Shown here: positions 33,264-34,303 of the stretch, piece after piece | Layout: the number at the start of each line of letters is the position of its first letter | Numbering within the stretch: position 1 is the first letter of the stretch | Assembly: GCA_007116685.1 (NCBI GenBank) | Contig: SKIC01000276.1 | Location: 1-34,303 of the forward strand | DNA: 34,303 bases | Origin: Balneolales bacterium | GTDB taxonomy: Bacteria; Bacteroidota; Rhodothermia; Balneolales; Natronogracilivirgulaceae | Direction of reading: 5' to 3' | Notes under the pieces: model-generated | Database searches by the model: none | Told to the model about the DNA's origin: nothing | The model's input: the letters and a program-made list of their open reading frames with translations, nothing else | Translations under genes and position numbers: made by a program

Positions 33264-33306
33264 CAAATATACGGCTTGGCCAATTGATTTGAAAAAGCGC
33301 TTACAA
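33264..33306 (-). promoter_or_regulatory. Promoter with AAGCGCTT operator-like site for acyl-CoA dehydrogenase
   Basis: On the minus strand, TATATTTG (33271-33264) fits the -7 box TAnnTTTG. The -33 position, 20 bases up, reads TTTT and is only partial. Directly next to it is TGTAAGCGCTTTTTC (33305-33291), with the AAGCGCTT palindrome at 33295-33302, where a bound protein would cover the -33 region. Confidence 0.5.
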
Positions 33307-33384
33307 TTATTAAAGAAGATTGTATTTCAATTTAAAGCAGGTTCTTTCTGAAACGAACTATGATTTGCTGTAGTTTGCTATCTA

Positions 33385-34209
33385 ATGAAAACAATACTCT
33401 ACACCGCGCTAGCTTTTTTCATCTCTTCATGTACCACCATTGAGATAAAAGAGGCAGACATATTCGACAATCACAAAACGGTTACGCCTCAGACATTTGA
33501 CAATAGCCAAATTCGACTGGTGGAGCGTATGATTCCTACATCAGACGGTGAAACTATCAACGCTTGGTTTTTCTACAGAGACGATGCCATCGCTACTGTT
33601 TTGTATACCGGCGGAAATGGGTTCCTCATGGTAAAATCAGGACTCCTGGTGAATATGTTTGAGCAAATCCCAGTCAATTTTGTGCTTTTTGATTATCGAG
33701 GGTTTGGGCAGAGCAGCGGCACACCAACCATAGCAGGCTTAAAAAATGACGTAGAAGCAATAATCGGGGAAATACATTTAGATGAAGATTTGAGCCATGT
33801 TCCCATAATAAACCACGGACATTCCATGGGTTCTTTCCTCGCATCTGATGCTGCGCGAAAATTCTATACGGATGCTCTGATTCTTGAAAGTCCAATCTCC
33901 AATCCGGAATCCTGGTCAAGAGGAATGGTTCCTTGGTTTTTGAGACCTTTTATTCGATTATCATTCGAAGACCATATTGCTAAAGAAGACAACATGGTTA
34001 TTCTCAAAGAATGGGAAAAACCATTACTGATTATGAATGGCACTGAGGATAATATCACTCCCATGTTTATGTCGGAGGAATTGTACGAGGTGGCTTTGAG
34101 CAATAAAAAGCATCTGATCAAAATCAACGGTGGGAATCACAACGATTTGCCAGGCTTTGAGGAATATGTAGATGCTTATCGGGAATTGATTGAGATGGTT
34201 TTGGAATAA
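33385..34209 (+). CDS. Lipoprotein alpha/beta hydrolase
   Basis: 274 residues. Lipobox ISSC with Cys16 after a short hydrophobic stretch (LYTALAFF) marks it as a lipoprotein attached to a membrane outside the cytoplasm. Alpha/beta-hydrolase fold: VLYTGGNGF near the oxyanion site, FDYRGFGQSSGTP, nucleophile elbow GHSMGS (Ser147), acid in NGTEDNITP, and His in GGNHNDLPG. The whole resembles the ABHD13/17-like family (bem46-type) of esterases. The substrate is unknown. ATG start, divergent from the acyl-CoA dehydrogenase with 175 bp between. Confidence 0.9.
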   Translation: MKTILYTALAFFISSCTTIEIKEADIFDNHKTVTPQTFDNSQIRLVERMIPTSDGETINAWFFYRDDAIATVLYTGGNGFLMVKSGLLVNMFEQIPVNFVLFDYRGFGQSSGTPTIAGLKNDVEAIIGEIHLDEDLSHVPIINHGHSMGSFLASDAARKFYTDALILESPISNPESWSRGMVPWFLRPFIRLSFEDHIAKEDNMVILKEWEKPLLIMNGTEDNITPMFMSEELYEVALSNKKHLIKINGGNHNDLPGFEEYVDAYRELIEMVLE

Positions 34210-34303
34210 TCCCGCACGGTTTTGAGCGTATTCTACTAAACAGGCGGCTTCGTAAATCCTGAAATTGCTTTTAATTTATAACCGGAGCGCCGTAAATAAA
34301 GCA

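Noticed and set aside
1..34303. CRISPR array or phage/IS element
   Set aside because: No regularly spaced identical repeats with unique spacers, and no transposase, integrase or phage structural gene found; the 23.1-kb hairpin array has degenerate units and only two exact 13-base matches.
1..34303. tRNA or rRNA genes
   Set aside because: No T-arm GTTCGAATC-type sequence with a matching acceptor stem was found in the longer intergenic stretches.

Overview
The window looks like chromosomal DNA of a Balneolia/Rhodothermota-type member of the Bacteroidota superphylum (Balneola or Gracilimonas-like). The reasons are: moderately low GC; a large secreted protein with a type IX secretion (T9SS) sorting tail of the YPNPFNPTT type; a short secreted protein with a C-terminal sorting-signal look directly upstream of it; one near-perfect Bacteroidota-type promoter (TTTG-N20-TAnnTTTG); and intergenic hairpin repeats of kinds I remember from that superphylum. 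The genus is inference only; nothing here fixes it.

Layout. 0.3-2.5 kb: xseB-dxs operon on the minus strand. 2.6-3.2 kb: a plus-strand phospholipid N-methyltransferase-like gene, convergent by 4 bp with a YgjP-like metallopeptidase. 4.1-7.7 kb: a tightly coupled minus-strand run scpB - rluB - alpha/beta hydrolase - TPR lipoprotein-like/secreted protein. 8.0-10.4 kb: priA. 11.0-12.6 kb: comM, divergent from a small DUF4342 gene. 12.9-14.1 kb: a 550-bp regulatory-looking region and a small secreted orphan protein. 14.2-15.6 kb: an AGCS Na+/alanine-type symporter with an unresolved start. 16.1-19.6 kb: the T9SS cargo protein and its small upstream partner, transcribed away from an orphan OmpR-type response regulator (19.8-20.5 kb). 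20.9-23.7 kb: secreted S9 peptidase and OsmC-like protein. 23.9-26.3 kb: a membrane-anchored SpoIIE/PP2C phosphatase. 26.6-29.5 kb: YfcC-type and SSS-type transporters in one probable operon. 29.7-34.2 kb: a small orphan protein, a triple-PAS protein with a cysteine-less LOV-like first domain, a secreted ankyrin protein, an acyl-CoA dehydrogenase and a lipoprotein alpha/beta hydrolase.

How the genes fit together. The first third is mostly housekeeping (isoprenoid precursors, replication restart, chromosome segregation, rRNA modification, DNA uptake/recombination). The remainder is a mixture of secretion, peptide/amino-acid uptake and signalling: an extracellular peptidase, an amino-acid symporter and two further transporters suggest a peptide/amino-acid scavenging lifestyle. 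I see no phage, no IS transposase, no CRISPR, no tRNA or rRNA. The most interesting signals are (i) palindromic AAGCGCTT operator-like sites at three places, four of them clustered ahead of a secreted orphan gene, (ii) the overlapping small C-terminal-anchor protein/T9SS cargo pair, (iii) the Cys-less LOV-like PAS protein, (iv) several genes whose only plausible start is TTG, and (v) at least five different families of intergenic inverted-repeat elements. I did not find a convincing complete new defence or biosynthetic system.
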